Positions 27,661 to 37,568 of a DNA stretch of 64,000 nucleotides are shown piece after piece. Source of the DNA: Accumulibacter sp. (GTDB lineage Bacteria; Pseudomonadota; Gammaproteobacteria; Burkholderiales; Rhodocyclaceae); assembly GCA_024235715.1 (NCBI GenBank), contig JACKLW010000005.1, positions 310,001 through 374,000 of the forward strand. Direction: 5' to 3'. Both the position numbers and the translations under genes were made by a program. Position 1 is the stretch's first letter; each line of letters begins with the position of its first letter. Below the pieces are notes generated by a model. That model made no database searches. It was given only the letters and a program-made list of their open reading frames with translations, and was not told the DNA's origin.

Positions 27661-29264
27661 GAGTGATCGATCCCGTAATGAAAGCGCAGCACCCGTCCCA
27701 GCCACGGCACCCAGCCGGGGTCGATATCCAGCCCGGCACGGCGAACGCGCAGGTCGACGGCGTCGATTGCCTGGCGGACATCGACGTGGGTCGCGGTGAT
27801 GGTGATGGCGGCCGGGCGACAGACCAGCGAGTGAAGGCCGATGCCGACGTGCAGACGCAGATGGCGACGGCAACGCGCAAGCCATCGCCCTGCCTCGCGA
27901 CCCGCGTCTTCGTCGACGATCAGCGGTGGGGCACACAGGAGCCACGCCGGGTCGTCGTCGGGAATTGGAAGCCGCAACAGCAGGATGGTGAAAATGCGTT
28001 GCGGCAGATCACTGCGCGCCGCGTCTTCGCACAGCAAGTCGGCCAGGCCGAGCCGCACCAGCAGCGGCACCAAAAACAGAAGACCGCCGGCGGCGGTCGG
28101 TACGTCGATACTGGTCTGCGCGACATCTGCGTCGACGACGGCGGGCAAGTCGTCCGAGGCGTCCCCAGCGGGTACATCTGTCGCAGCCCGGGTAACTTGC
28201 CGCTGCGGCGATGGCGGCTTGGGAGGAGTGGCGACAGTGACGGTCACGGACAATTCGCAGGCAGCAAGTGCAGGCGGCGCGGCGCGCGAAACCGCGCCGG
28301 AAGATTCCTCTTGCGCCGCTGACGCGCTCGCGGTGAACTCGCCGTGTCCCGTTTCGGGCACAACGGGTCTTCCGTCTGCCGGTGCCGTCACGGGCGCGCC
28401 GATACCGGCGAGCGGCGGTGCCGAAGACGCCGCATCGAGTTCCGCAGCGGCTTGCTCGTTGTCAGCAATACCGGCGTTGGCGGCACGCGCGGCAGGCGCC
28501 GCTTCCAAGAGCGCTTGCGGCGCCGCAGCCGCGTCGGGGTCCGGGCGGGCCTGCCGATCGACGTCGGCCCCACAGACAGCGGCCATGTCGAGCAGCCAGC
28601 GATGCCGGACATCATCGACACCAAGACAGGCGCCCGACCAGTCGAGCAGCGATCGCCAGCGTGGCGCGTGCACACGCCGGGCTGGCTTCGGGGCCCCAGC
28701 ACAGGCACGCTGCAAGCGGGTCGTATCGTCGGCCGCTAGTGCCAGCAGGAGAGCGGCGCAGGCACTCTCGCCATGCGCCGCCAGCTGCCCAATCCAGCGC
28801 GGCAGTGCGGCTGGTGCCTCGGGCAGATCTGCCAGCGACAGGGCGACAAGGCGCAGCGCGGCGCCGGTGCCGAGCGCGGCTCGATAGCCCTTCACCAGCA
28901 TTGGCCAGCACCATGCCTGGCGTGAAGCGGCAGCGAGTATCAGACGGGTCAGCGCCATGTGCGCCGTCAGTGCATCGTTGAAACGCACGACCGCCGCAGC
29001 GGCCAGCGCGGCGTCGTCCAGCAACTCGCCATCGACGGCGATGAGGTCGCGGCACAAAGCTTCCAGCTGCTGCGCCACCTGCTGCGGCGAGGCCCCGGCC
29101 GCGAACGGCGGCAGCCGCAGCCGGCGCAGCAGCAGCACCTCGGCACCATCGCCTGGCAGACTGGCCGTACGCAGCGCGTCCTCGATCAGGAAGCCGGCAT
29201 GGCGCGCGAGGGCGTCGGCCGGCGCGCGGATCGACAGGCGGCGGACCGTGCGCTCGGCGAGCAT
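27657..29264 (-). CDS. tape-measure-like eCIS protein (CIS_TMP type)
   Basis: 535 aa. N-terminal helical domain (~1-200), a low-complexity Ala/Pro/Ser linker (~245-375), and a C-terminal domain with GLLFLVPLLVRLGLADLL and the end motif RAGLDIDPGWVPWLGRV..FHYG. The leucine-rich LFLVPLL and the final PGWVPWLGR motif match what I know of contractile injection tape-measure proteins that sit just before the AAA+ gene in eCIS loci. It is short for a tape measure; particle length would then be modest. It is separated by four bases from the stop of the 1649-aa gene. Confidence 0.65.
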   Translation of the reverse strand: MLAERTVRRLSIRAPADALARHAGFLIEDALRTASLPGDGAEVLLLRRLRLPPFAAGASPQQVAQQLEALCRDLIAVDGELLDDAALAAAAVVRFNDALTAHMALTRLILAAASRQAWCWPMLVKGYRAALGTGAALRLVALSLADLPEAPAALPRWIGQLAAHGESACAALLLALAADDTTRLQRACAGAPKPARRVHAPRWRSLLDWSGACLGVDDVRHRWLLDMAAVCGADVDRQARPDPDAAAAPQALLEAAPAARAANAGIADNEQAAAELDAASSAPPLAGIGAPVTAPADGRPVVPETGHGEFTASASAAQEESSGAVSRAAPPALAACELSVTVTVATPPKPPSPQRQVTRAATDVPAGDASDDLPAVVDADVAQTSIDVPTAAGGLLFLVPLLVRLGLADLLCEDAARSDLPQRIFTILLLRLPIPDDDPAWLLCAPPLIVDEDAGREAGRWLARCRRHLRLHVGIGLHSLVCRPAAITITATHVDVRQAIDAVDLRVRRAGLDIDPGWVPWLGRVLRFHYGIDHS

Positions 29265-29268
29265 GGGC

Positions 29269-32200
29269 TTACCTTATCTTCACGCTGGCGAGCCGAGCGC
29301 TATTCATCGCCACCGGACTGTCGGCGGCGACGAACTGTACCCGCGTTTCAGCGGCAAGCTCCAGCCGGTTGCCCTCGACGTGCAGCACCGTGGTGGAGAC
29401 CTCGCTGCTCGCCAGGTCATCCACCCGCGCCCGCGCCACTACCCGGTCGGCCTGATAGACCAGCGCCTGCATTCCGACCCTGAGCTTGAGACCGTCGGTA
29501 ACGCGGATTGGCAGGCGAATACCCGGCACGGCAGTGACCGGCGCCGGCAGGCGGCCCGAGATGATGCGATTGACCGGTGCGTGGCTGGCCAGCAGCAGGC
29601 ACATGTGCACCACGTCGTTGATCAAGTCCTCCGCCTCGCGGTCGCCGGCCTTCATCTGCCCGAACAGCCAGTCGGCATAGGCCTGCAATTGCCGTCTCGT
29701 TTCATAGCTCAGTTCACCCCAGCGTGGCAGGCCAGCGAGGTTTCTCAGCCGCGGCGTGGCATCGAACTGCGACAGGCGCTCGGCCCAGTCGAGACGTATC
29801 GCCGGGAGGACTTCGGAGAAAGCCTCGTGCAGGCAGGCGGCAATCCGCGAGATGTCCTCGAACACCTTGGCGGCCTGGCTGGCGACCGCGCCGCTGCCGT
29901 GCTCGCCGTCGATCAGGTCACCCAGCGAGACGACCTTCTCGGCCTCGGCGCGAGCGCCCTGCCAGCCCAGCGCACCGATCACCAACGGGTCGATGCGGGT
30001 TGCCGCGACGCGCAATTGCTGTACGGCGGCGAGTTGCTTGCCCTGCAGCGCAGCAATCGCGCCAGCGATGCCGCTTACGGTACTGGCTACCGGTTGGGCC
30101 GCCACCCTGAGGTTCATGATCTGGCTGCGCAATTGCGCCGACTGCATGGTCTTGACCAGCAGATCCACCCGGTCGAGCTTGTCGAGCAGCGCCGGCAAGC
30201 GTTCGAACCAGCGCGACGGCGCCTCGCGCACCACCGCCAGCAGATCGGCGAGTTCGTCGGGCGCATCCTGGTGCGCCATTAGACAGGCCGGCACCGGCGC
30301 TTCGAGCAGGCCAGGATCGAGCTGGCGCAGCGGTGCCGGGCTGATCAGTTCGGCCTCGCGCGGTCGTTGGTAGGCGACGAAGCTGACGTGATCGCGCAGG
30401 ATCTGCGCGCGGCGATCGTTGATTGCCGCCAGCCGTGCCTCTTCCTCGGCAATCAGCGCGCGCGTTACCGCCACGTCGTGGCGCGCCTCGGCCAGATCCT
30501 CGCCCACAACCTGCAGCGTTCTTTCCAGAGCGCCGGCCTGCGTCCGGAGAGTGTCGAGCAGCGACTGGCTCAGGGAAATGGCGTCGCGGTAAAGCTTGAT
30601 GCGGCCTTCGAGCTGGCGCATCAGCGCCACGGTGTTGTCGGAGAGGTCGGCGCCATCGGAAAAATAGGCCGACTCGTCGACCTTGCTGCGGCGCGGCGCC
30701 TGCAGCATCAGCGACAGGCGCCAGCGCTGCTGGAGTACGGTACGTAACGGCAAGCTGCGGCGCAGGCCGTTGAGCGTGTCCTGCTCGGCGGGGTCGGTGC
30801 TGTCTACGATCGGCAGCGGGCGGTTGGGATCGCCCACTTGCGTCTCGTCGTCGTAGAACAGGGCCGGATCGCCACGCACGCCGTGAAAAGCCACGCCCTC
30901 GAAAAGACCGGCGCTGTCGCCACCGTCCTCGCTCTCGAGCGCATCGGCCAGGGAAATCAGGCCGCGCACCGCTTCGTAGCGAGTGGAAGTGGTGTAGTCC
31001 TTGGCCTCGTTGGCCTTGGGCGCCTCGAGCCGCTCGGCGATACTTACCGTACGCACCTCGGCCTTGCCGATCAGCGGCGCGGCGTTGGTGATGTCGAAGG
31101 GAAGGAAGCTGGTGCCGGCGCTCAGCAGCTTGGCGCTGGTGGCATCGCGCACCTGCGCGTTCTGGTTCAACGCCGTGCCGGCGGTGACGCTGAAGCCGCT
31201 CCCTTCGGACTGAAGCAGCGCCTGTCTCCCGGTCGACCCGAGATTCAGTGCCTGAGTGTCGCCGCCGGCGAACAGCGTGCTCCCACCGGCGCGGGCCGAG
31301 GTGGTCGAAATGCTGCCGGCCGACCCGACCGTCCCGCCGGCGGCAGCCGCCGCCGGCGCCGCCGACCGGGCCCTCGGCGTCGCCGGAGCGTTCTTCAGTT
31401 CGTCGAAGAAGCCGGCGATCCGCTCGGTGGACGCCACAGCCGTCTCGGCCTGGGCGATGCTGGCCAGGGCCGGCGAAACTGCCAGCCGCGTCGCTGCAGT
31501 CGTGCCAAGCACCAGCTGCCGTACGCGATAGATGTCGGTCTGTACCTTGACGAAGTTGTAGTCCACCAGGTCGTCGGCACGGTCAGCGCGGCTCTTTAGA
31601 TAGGCGACGAAGCCCTGCAGCCCGCGCTGAAAGATCTGGTAACGTTCCTGCGTCGAAAGGTGACCGAGCGCCGGGTTGTCGTAGAGCCGCAGCAGCGCCT
31701 CAACCTGGCCGTTCACTGCCGCGCTGGTCGGCGCGCGCAGATCACGCGCCGCGAGGAACTGCCAGTTGCCGCGTTGCTGTGCACCGGCCGGCAGCGTGCG
31801 CGAGAACCACTCGCGCTCGACATTGGCGGCCGACAATGCGCCGGCGCTCCCGAAAGCCGCACTGCCATCAAAGAAAGTGAAGGCCATGCCGTTCAGCGCC
31901 GTGCCGGCCACGTCGACCCCGTTGGCGGCATCCACCGGCACCTCGAGCCGCAGCCAGCGCCCCGGCCGTGGAATCGCGCCGAGGCGCCGGCGTGACGGCG
32001 TACCTTCGACGCCCCAGCTGATGCGACTCAGCCCCCAGTACGCGCGATGGTCCCAGCCCGCGGCGCTGCGCCATTGCAGCATCAGCTGCGTCGGTGGATT
32101 GTCGGGGTCTACGAACACCCATACGTAGAGCCGCTCAGCCACCGCGGCCGTGAAGGTGGCGCTGGCGTTCTCGAAAAAGTGTTGATGCAGGCCAGCCTGC

Positions 32201-34218
32201 GCCGGCTCGCTATGGCCCCCGCCGGCTGGCGCGCCGCTGCCATCGACTGGCAGAACGGCCGTCGAAGCCTCGAACGGTGCCCACAGGTCGTTGTGGGTCA
32301 TGAAGTCCCAGCGCTCGTCGCCATTCTCCTGAGCGGCAGTGGGAAGGACGCTGCAGAACCACTTCCGCGGCGCGCCATTGGTGGCTACGGCGCCGGTCAT
32401 CGCGAACGCTGCCTGGCCATCGTAGAGGGTGAAGGCCATGCCGTCGGCGGCCAGACCCTCTAGACCAACCAGCGCGGCCGGCAGTCTGAGCTGCAGCCAC
32501 TCGCCGGCGTCCGGCAGGTCGCCGGCGCGCGCACGCGAAACGGTCGCGTCGGTACCCCAGGCTATGAGATTCTCGCCCCAATAGGCGCGATGGTTCCAGT
32601 TGCCGGCATGCCATTGCAGCATCAGGGTGCGCGGCGGATTTTCGGGGTTCAGATAGACCCAGGCGAACAGTTGCTCACCGGCAGCGACCGCAAGCGTTTC
32701 GGTGGCCGCTTCAAAGAAATGCTGGTGCACGCCGGCACGCAGCCCCGAGCGATGTCCGCCGCCGGCAGGCGGCGGGCCCCAAGGGGCGAGCGCTTCCGTT
32801 TCCAGCGCTTCGGGATCGTCGGCAATTGACGGCACGGTCAGTGCCTTGCCGGTGATCGCACGGGCCAGCACCGACGCCCGTGTGCGCAGTCCCTGTCGGG
32901 CACCGAGTGCACGCGAGCGCTGCAGCTGGAAAGCAGCCAGGGTGCTGGCAAATTCGGGGTCGATCACCTCACGGATGAGCAGGCGCGGCTCGAACAGCGA
33001 CTGCGGCACCGGAACCAGCATGCGTACCCGCTCGCCCAGCGCCAGGTCCAGCGGCGCCAGCGAGGCCGCCTCGGCCAGCGCGGCATCGAGCTGTTCGGTC
33101 GGCAAGGGCACGGCATCGAGGGTGAAACTGGCAGGGAAGAAGCCGCTGCTCAAGGTCGCCAGATCGACGACATGCGCCGGCAACAGGCCGAATGGCGGCA
33201 GCTGCGCGTAGTCGGCAGCGAGCGTCGGAGCATCGGGCGACGGCTCGCCGGCCGATGCAATCTGCTCGGCGAGTTGTTCGAAACGCGCCTGCCACAGCGC
33301 CGGCAGCCGCCAGTGGATGCCGAGGCCATCGGCGGCGCCTCCCATCCGTCCGTAGCGGGCGTGGCCGCCGCTTCTTACAACGCTGGCGCGGTCGAGGAAC
33401 AGCGGCGTCCAGTCGGCAGCGCAGGCAAGCAGCCCGACCGGTACGCCAAACGCCTCCCAGGGCAGGGCCTCGTCGGCGGCAAGCATGCGTTCGGCGTTGA
33501 AGATGCGCCACGCCAGATCGTTGCGCCAGCGCCCTGGCGCGCCAGCCGGCATCGTCGGCAGGCTGACAAACTCTTCCGGCCAGGCGTACCACAGCAGCCG
33601 GGCTGCATCGCCGATGCGCCAGTCCTCGAAGGCGATCACATTGCCGCTGCCGCAGCCCTCCAGCGAACACGGGTCGGTGGCGTCCAGCTCGCCGATGCGG
33701 TCGGCGGTAACTGGCTGCAGAACAAGGATGCCGACCCTCGGCAGCGCATCCGGCAAGGCCGCCACCACCGCGCCAAGCGCCGGGCCAACCACCTTGCTTG
33801 CCACACTACCACCTGCGCCGCCGGCACTACCCATGCCGGCAAAGGCTGACGGGTCGGCCACGGCCGGCAGATCGGCCAGCGCCACTTCCAGCGCCTGCAG
33901 CACGCGCACGTCTTCGCCGTCGACACTCAGGCCCTGTCCCTGCATCAAAGCCAGCCGCGTGCCGGCAAGGCCGCCCGCGCTGTTGAACAGGGCCGTCTCC
34001 AGTCCGCGCACCACGCCCGGCGTGAAGGCCTGGCCGCGCAAGGCGATGTGGCGCGCCGCCCAGTTCTGGCGGCCCGACAGCGTCGGCCCGGTAAGCGTGC
34101 GGCCGGCAAACAGGTTTGGCCGACGCAGCCACCAGCGGCTGGCGTCGGCGGCATTCTCCGGCGCGAGACCGACGATATGCTCGCCAGCCAGGGGCCTGTT
34201 GATCGGTGTGATGCTCAC
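29269..34218 (-). CDS. very large eCIS accessory protein with duplicated jellyroll-like modules
   Basis: 1649 aa. Two ~125-residue modules (about 484-607 and 665-790) share the frame GGGH..AG.HQHFFE, W(V) ... NPP..LMLQW, W.HRAYWG, I.WG, SR.R.G..P..G.WL.L and GMAFT..DG.AAF; this pattern is seen in concanavalin/LamG-like beta modules of surface proteins, so glycan or target binding is possible. The rest is beta-rich at the N-terminus, with a coiled-coil around 1100-1300 (LEGRIKLYRDAISLSQSLL) and a helical C-terminal part. Start is GTG at 34218, supported by a near-perfect AAGGAGGTG. Possible roles: fibre, cage or baseplate extension. Confidence 0.72.
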   Translation of the reverse strand: MSITPINRPLAGEHIVGLAPENAADASRWWLRRPNLFAGRTLTGPTLSGRQNWAARHIALRGQAFTPGVVRGLETALFNSAGGLAGTRLALMQGQGLSVDGEDVRVLQALEVALADLPAVADPSAFAGMGSAGGAGGSVASKVVGPALGAVVAALPDALPRVGILVLQPVTADRIGELDATDPCSLEGCGSGNVIAFEDWRIGDAARLLWYAWPEEFVSLPTMPAGAPGRWRNDLAWRIFNAERMLAADEALPWEAFGVPVGLLACAADWTPLFLDRASVVRSGGHARYGRMGGAADGLGIHWRLPALWQARFEQLAEQIASAGEPSPDAPTLAADYAQLPPFGLLPAHVVDLATLSSGFFPASFTLDAVPLPTEQLDAALAEAASLAPLDLALGERVRMLVPVPQSLFEPRLLIREVIDPEFASTLAAFQLQRSRALGARQGLRTRASVLARAITGKALTVPSIADDPEALETEALAPWGPPPAGGGHRSGLRAGVHQHFFEAATETLAVAAGEQLFAWVYLNPENPPRTLMLQWHAGNWNHRAYWGENLIAWGTDATVSRARAGDLPDAGEWLQLRLPAALVGLEGLAADGMAFTLYDGQAAFAMTGAVATNGAPRKWFCSVLPTAAQENGDERWDFMTHNDLWAPFEASTAVLPVDGSGAPAGGGHSEPAQAGLHQHFFENASATFTAAVAERLYVWVFVDPDNPPTQLMLQWRSAAGWDHRAYWGLSRISWGVEGTPSRRRLGAIPRPGRWLRLEVPVDAANGVDVAGTALNGMAFTFFDGSAAFGSAGALSAANVEREWFSRTLPAGAQQRGNWQFLAARDLRAPTSAAVNGQVEALLRLYDNPALGHLSTQERYQIFQRGLQGFVAYLKSRADRADDLVDYNFVKVQTDIYRVRQLVLGTTAATRLAVSPALASIAQAETAVASTERIAGFFDELKNAPATPRARSAAPAAAAAGGTVGSAGSISTTSARAGGSTLFAGGDTQALNLGSTGRQALLQSEGSGFSVTAGTALNQNAQVRDATSAKLLSAGTSFLPFDITNAAPLIGKAEVRTVSIAERLEAPKANEAKDYTTSTRYEAVRGLISLADALESEDGGDSAGLFEGVAFHGVRGDPALFYDDETQVGDPNRPLPIVDSTDPAEQDTLNGLRRSLPLRTVLQQRWRLSLMLQAPRRSKVDESAYFSDGADLSDNTVALMRQLEGRIKLYRDAISLSQSLLDTLRTQAGALERTLQVVGEDLAEARHDVAVTRALIAEEEARLAAINDRRAQILRDHVSFVAYQRPREAELISPAPLRQLDPGLLEAPVPACLMAHQDAPDELADLLAVVREAPSRWFERLPALLDKLDRVDLLVKTMQSAQLRSQIMNLRVAAQPVASTVSGIAGAIAALQGKQLAAVQQLRVAATRIDPLVIGALGWQGARAEAEKVVSLGDLIDGEHGSGAVASQAAKVFEDISRIAACLHEAFSEVLPAIRLDWAERLSQFDATPRLRNLAGLPRWGELSYETRRQLQAYADWLFGQMKAGDREAEDLINDVVHMCLLLASHAPVNRIISGRLPAPVTAVPGIRLPIRVTDGLKLRVGMQALVYQADRVVARARVDDLASSEVSTTVLHVEGNRLELAAETRVQFVAADSPVAMNSARLASVKIR

Positions 34219-34234
34219 GATCCACCTCCTTCAG

Positions 34235-36202
34235 TCATTTGCGCGTGGCCCCGGCCTTGTCGGCGGGCGCGCTCTTGCTTGCCGCTGGCGTCCCCTTGCG
34301 ACGCTTGCCCGATGGCGTGGTGGCGGCCTTTTCGCCGGCAGCCGTAATCGTCCCTTCGTCGCGCTTGTCGGCCGCTGCGCGTGCTGCCTGCGCGGGCTGT
34401 GCCTGCGCAGGCTTTGCCGGCGCGGCCTGCCGAATCGGCTGCGGACGCAGAACCGTACGCGCCATGCCCGACAGCTCGCTACCTCTGGCACTGGCGGCTG
34501 CAAGGTCGGAGCTTCGCCAGTCGCCACCGCCGGCCATTGCCTGCAGTGCGGTCTTGCTCGGCACGGTGTCCGGTCGCGAGCGCTCGAGGCGGGTCAGACC
34601 CTCGCCGACGCCGGGCGCCGACAGGTCGGCCGCGACCCGCAGCACGGCCGCCTGATCGAGCTGCTCGACCTGGCCGAGTTCGCCCAGCGCGGCGGCGGTG
34701 AGACTTGGCGATGCAAGGAAGCGCGGACTCGCCAGAAGGCTCTGGACTTCCAGCGCGGCGCGCGGCGTGGCGCGCGCGAGCACCCGGTTGGTGGCGCCTT
34801 CGAGACCCAGGGCGGCAAAGCGCGGCGCCTCCGTGTCGAAAGTGTCACGACCGGCGACACGGATCGCTTCGCCGGCCAGATCGTCGCGATAGGCAAGATT
34901 GCGCCGGCGCACGAACCACAGGTTGGGCAGTGCCGCGAGCCGCGCCCACTCCGCCTGCGCGGGGTCGCTCGGCTCGACTGCCGGCGGCAGTCGCGGAATG
35001 CGCAGCTGCTGCAGGATCTCCAGCGGCTTGCGCGTCGCCACCAGATTGATCGCCGCCGGGCGCAGGCTGCGGGTACGCGTGCTGAGACGGTTGCTCACCG
35101 CGCGCCACTCGTTGCGAGGGATCGGCGCCAGCAACAGCAGCGAGGTCGATTCGAGTGTCGCCGATGGCGCCTCGAGGTCGATCGGTGGCAGCAACAACGC
35201 TTCCTCGACCAGTGCCGGCAGCTCGTCCTCCGGGATGATCGAGAAATCGACGGCCATTTCGGGCGGGAAGTAGCGCTGCGTGAAATCCCGGCTGTCGATC
35301 ATCCCCGCCGGAACCGGCCCGGCCGACGGCAGCAGCGGAAAGTTCTCGCGCGCCGCAAAGCCGCGCCCGCCGCTGGCCAGCAGTATATCGGCAAGATGCA
35401 CCTGGTGCTGGATCAGGTGCGCCAGCCGCAGCGCCCGGGGTGCGTGGCCAAGGCCCGGCAGGTCGGCGCGGTCCGCACCCAGTTCGCGGCGCACCATGGC
35501 TTCGTCGATCCACACCACGACGTTGTTCGCAAGCGCCAGCATGGCCAGCGGCAGGACGTTGGCCGACAGTCCCCGCTCGGCGTCGCCGGCAAAGATTGCT
35601 GCCGCCGCCCGACCACGCCGCGCATTGAGTGCATCGGCGGCGCCATCGTCCTGCCACGGCACCAGCACGATCGCCGTGGCTTCGACCACGTCGCCGTCCT
35701 CGACGGTACGCTGGCCGGTGATCGAAGTCGGATAGGCGCCTGTAGGCGTATCGGTGTATTCGACCGGGCGCAGTGCCAGGACGAAAAGGCCGGTGCGGTT
35801 GCGCAACGGCGACTGCGGCACCCTGCCGAGTCCGAAGCGCGCCGACAGCTGCTCGGCACGCGGGATGTCGGCGAGCCGCAGTTCGATGCTTCGCGTCAGC
35901 AGCACCAGTTCACCAGCCGCCGTGATGCCGTGCCCGGCAGCCACATTCACCCGGTCGCCGGCGCTGCCGCGCTCGACGTCGAGCCCGCTGGCGACGCCAC
36001 TGCCGGCGGCCTGGCCGAGATCGGCCTCGCGGGTGAGGATGTACTGCTGGTCGCGGATCAGGTCGCGCGCAGCAAGGAAGCGGCCGTCGAAGTAGCGTGG
36101 CCGTTCGCGGCGCGGATCTTCGATCAGCACCCCGGCGTCCTTGAGCAGCGCCACGTCGTCGGGGCCGAGGGTTTCGCGGGTCTTGCCAGTCGTCAGATTC
36201 AT
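34235..36202 (-). CDS. eCIS-associated protein of unknown function with basic tail
   Basis: 655 aa. The N-terminal ~100 residues (RYFDGRFLAARDLIRDQQYI ... GSGVASGLDVE ... GHGITAAGELVLL) resemble those of the next gene downstream in the map (HYATGMLLDAGDFADEQTYH ... LAGLRVRQV), so the two are probably related at their N-termini. The C-terminal ~70 residues are Lys/Ala/Pro-rich and unstructured. ATG at 36202 has GGAGG upstream. Likely a particle component because it lies among baseplate genes; no enzymatic motif seen. Confidence 0.65.
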   Translation of the reverse strand: MNLTTGKTRETLGPDDVALLKDAGVLIEDPRRERPRYFDGRFLAARDLIRDQQYILTREADLGQAAGSGVASGLDVERGSAGDRVNVAAGHGITAAGELVLLTRSIELRLADIPRAEQLSARFGLGRVPQSPLRNRTGLFVLALRPVEYTDTPTGAYPTSITGQRTVEDGDVVEATAIVLVPWQDDGAADALNARRGRAAAAIFAGDAERGLSANVLPLAMLALANNVVVWIDEAMVRRELGADRADLPGLGHAPRALRLAHLIQHQVHLADILLASGGRGFAARENFPLLPSAGPVPAGMIDSRDFTQRYFPPEMAVDFSIIPEDELPALVEEALLLPPIDLEAPSATLESTSLLLLAPIPRNEWRAVSNRLSTRTRSLRPAAINLVATRKPLEILQQLRIPRLPPAVEPSDPAQAEWARLAALPNLWFVRRRNLAYRDDLAGEAIRVAGRDTFDTEAPRFAALGLEGATNRVLARATPRAALEVQSLLASPRFLASPSLTAAALGELGQVEQLDQAAVLRVAADLSAPGVGEGLTRLERSRPDTVPSKTALQAMAGGGDWRSSDLAAASARGSELSGMARTVLRPQPIRQAAPAKPAQAQPAQAARAAADKRDEGTITAAGEKAATTPSGKRRKGTPAASKSAPADKAGATRK

Positions 36203-36248
36203 GACTCATCCTCCAGAGCAGCGCTTTGCACGCCATTCATCCTGCTGT

Positions 36249-37229
36249 TCATCCGCCCACCAGCCCCATTGCCCCGGCAAGCATGCCCAGGTGCGGCAGC
36301 ACGCGGCGACGGCCGTTATCGACGATCGCATCGCCGCTGCGTGCCGGCGGGTCGCCGACCGCCACCGGAACGAAGACCCGGGCGAGAAAAACCGCCGTCG
36401 GGTCGAGACCCGGCGGATGCCCAGGCGCCGCCGGCAGTTCGCCCGTCGCATCGCCGCTGCCGCTGATGTCGGGCCAGCCGTCGAGCACCACGTCATGCAG
36501 CGCCGCGCGGCGCTCGGCGGGAGTGAGCGCCGAAAGATCGCGGTCCTGTTGCGGCAGGCCATCGAAGTTGTCGTCGAGGCCGTCGCCGCGCAGCACCAGG
36601 TGCACCTCGAAGGCATCACGCAGGCGCGAAGTCTGCACGGCGTCAAGCGCGTCGAAGGGCCCACTGGCAAAAGCCGGCGTGAGCGCCTGCCGACAGGTGA
36701 CGAAGCGCACGAAAACATCTGCGATCACGGCCCGCGCCGGCAAGGCCGGTCCGTCGGCAATGAGCCGTGCACTGGCGAAGCGGTCCAGGTTGTCAAGTGC
36801 GGCGAGGCGCAGCGCGTCGCCGCCGTCGCGCGCCAATTCGCCGTCGAACCAGCGCGTGACGCGCAGGCACACCGCGCGTGGCAACTCCACCAGGCGACCG
36901 AGCCTGTCAACCGCGAGACCGGGGGATATACGGACTTCCTCCACTGCTTCGCCCGCCGCGGGGACCTGGCGCACCCGCAGACCGGCCAGCGTGCCGCCAG
37001 CGAAGAGGCCAGCCGCGCCGGCTGCATCGGGATCCATGCCGTCAGGCAGGCGGCGCGCTCCGGCCCCGCTGACAAAGGCCAGCGCTCGCGCCAGCCGGTT
37101 GCGGTGATAGGTCTGTTCGTCGGCAAAATCGCCGGCGTCGAGAAGCATGCCCGTCGCGTAATGCGGGCGCGCCGCATCGGGCAGCGCGTAGAGCGGGTCG
37201 TCGGACGGCGGGCGAAGGGTGCTGTTCAT
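36249..37229 (-). CDS. eCIS-associated baseplate-region protein of unknown function
   Basis: 326 aa. N-terminus (YATGMLLDAGDFADEQTYHRNRL) similar in pattern to the 655-aa protein. A middle section (VRISPGLAVDRLGRLVELPR) follows the same GxxVDxxGxxVxL turn seen in that protein. Overlaps the previous small PKD-fold gene by four bases (start 37229, upstream stop at 37226). Probably a structural or docking protein. Confidence 0.65.
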   Translation of the reverse strand: MNSTLRPPSDDPLYALPDAARPHYATGMLLDAGDFADEQTYHRNRLARALAFVSGAGARRLPDGMDPDAAGAAGLFAGGTLAGLRVRQVPAAGEAVEEVRISPGLAVDRLGRLVELPRAVCLRVTRWFDGELARDGGDALRLAALDNLDRFASARLIADGPALPARAVIADVFVRFVTCRQALTPAFASGPFDALDAVQTSRLRDAFEVHLVLRGDGLDDNFDGLPQQDRDLSALTPAERRAALHDVVLDGWPDISGSGDATGELPAAPGHPPGLDPTAVFLARVFVPVAVGDPPARSGDAIVDNGRRRVLPHLGMLAGAMGLVGG

Positions 37230-37546
37230 GTTTCGCTCCTGGATTTTGCGGGTTTGCGCGCCCGCGTCTTGCGCGGCTTGGCCGGTGTCCGGATGCGGGT
37301 ACCGACCGGGTCGCCGGTCGGCGGCAACACCGGCACCACGGGTGGCCGGGTGACTGGCGGTCGAACCGGCACCGGGATCACGACCTCCCGGGCAACCACC
37401 ACGTCCACCATGTCAGGCGCACTCTGGCGCCCGTCATTGCTGACCACCACCAACTGGAAGCGGTGAATGCCGACCGCGAGGCCGGCATCCACCACCACCA
37501 GCGCGTCGCTGGTCGTGACGGTACGGCCCCTGACAAAAGTGGTCAT
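37226..37546 (-). CDS. small protein with half PKD/Ig-like fold and basic proline-rich tail
   Basis: 106 aa. Residues ~1-52 (DAGLAVGIHRFQLVVVSNDG then MVDVVVAR) look like only the second half of a PKD-type domain (the G-x-H/Y-x-F-x-L-x-V strand, turn, and V-x-V end strand). Residues 53-75 are Pro/Val-rich, and the rest is Lys/Arg-rich (TPAKPRKTRARKPAKS). GGGGGAG precedes the ATG. It follows a gene that ends with the first half of a PKD domain, so fold completion between the two products is suspected. Overlaps the 326-aa gene by four bases. Confidence 0.7.
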   Translation of the reverse strand: MTTFVRGRTVTTSDALVVVDAGLAVGIHRFQLVVVSNDGRQSAPDMVDVVVAREVVIPVPVRPPVTRPPVVPVLPPTGDPVGTRIRTPAKPRKTRARKPAKSRSET

Positions 37547-37568
37547 GCGATCGGCTCCCCCTGACCGC

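Noticed and set aside
33485-36466. 993-aa plus-strand ORF
   Set aside because: Antisense to the 1649- and 655-aa eCIS genes; composition Arg/Gln/Ala-rich without motifs.
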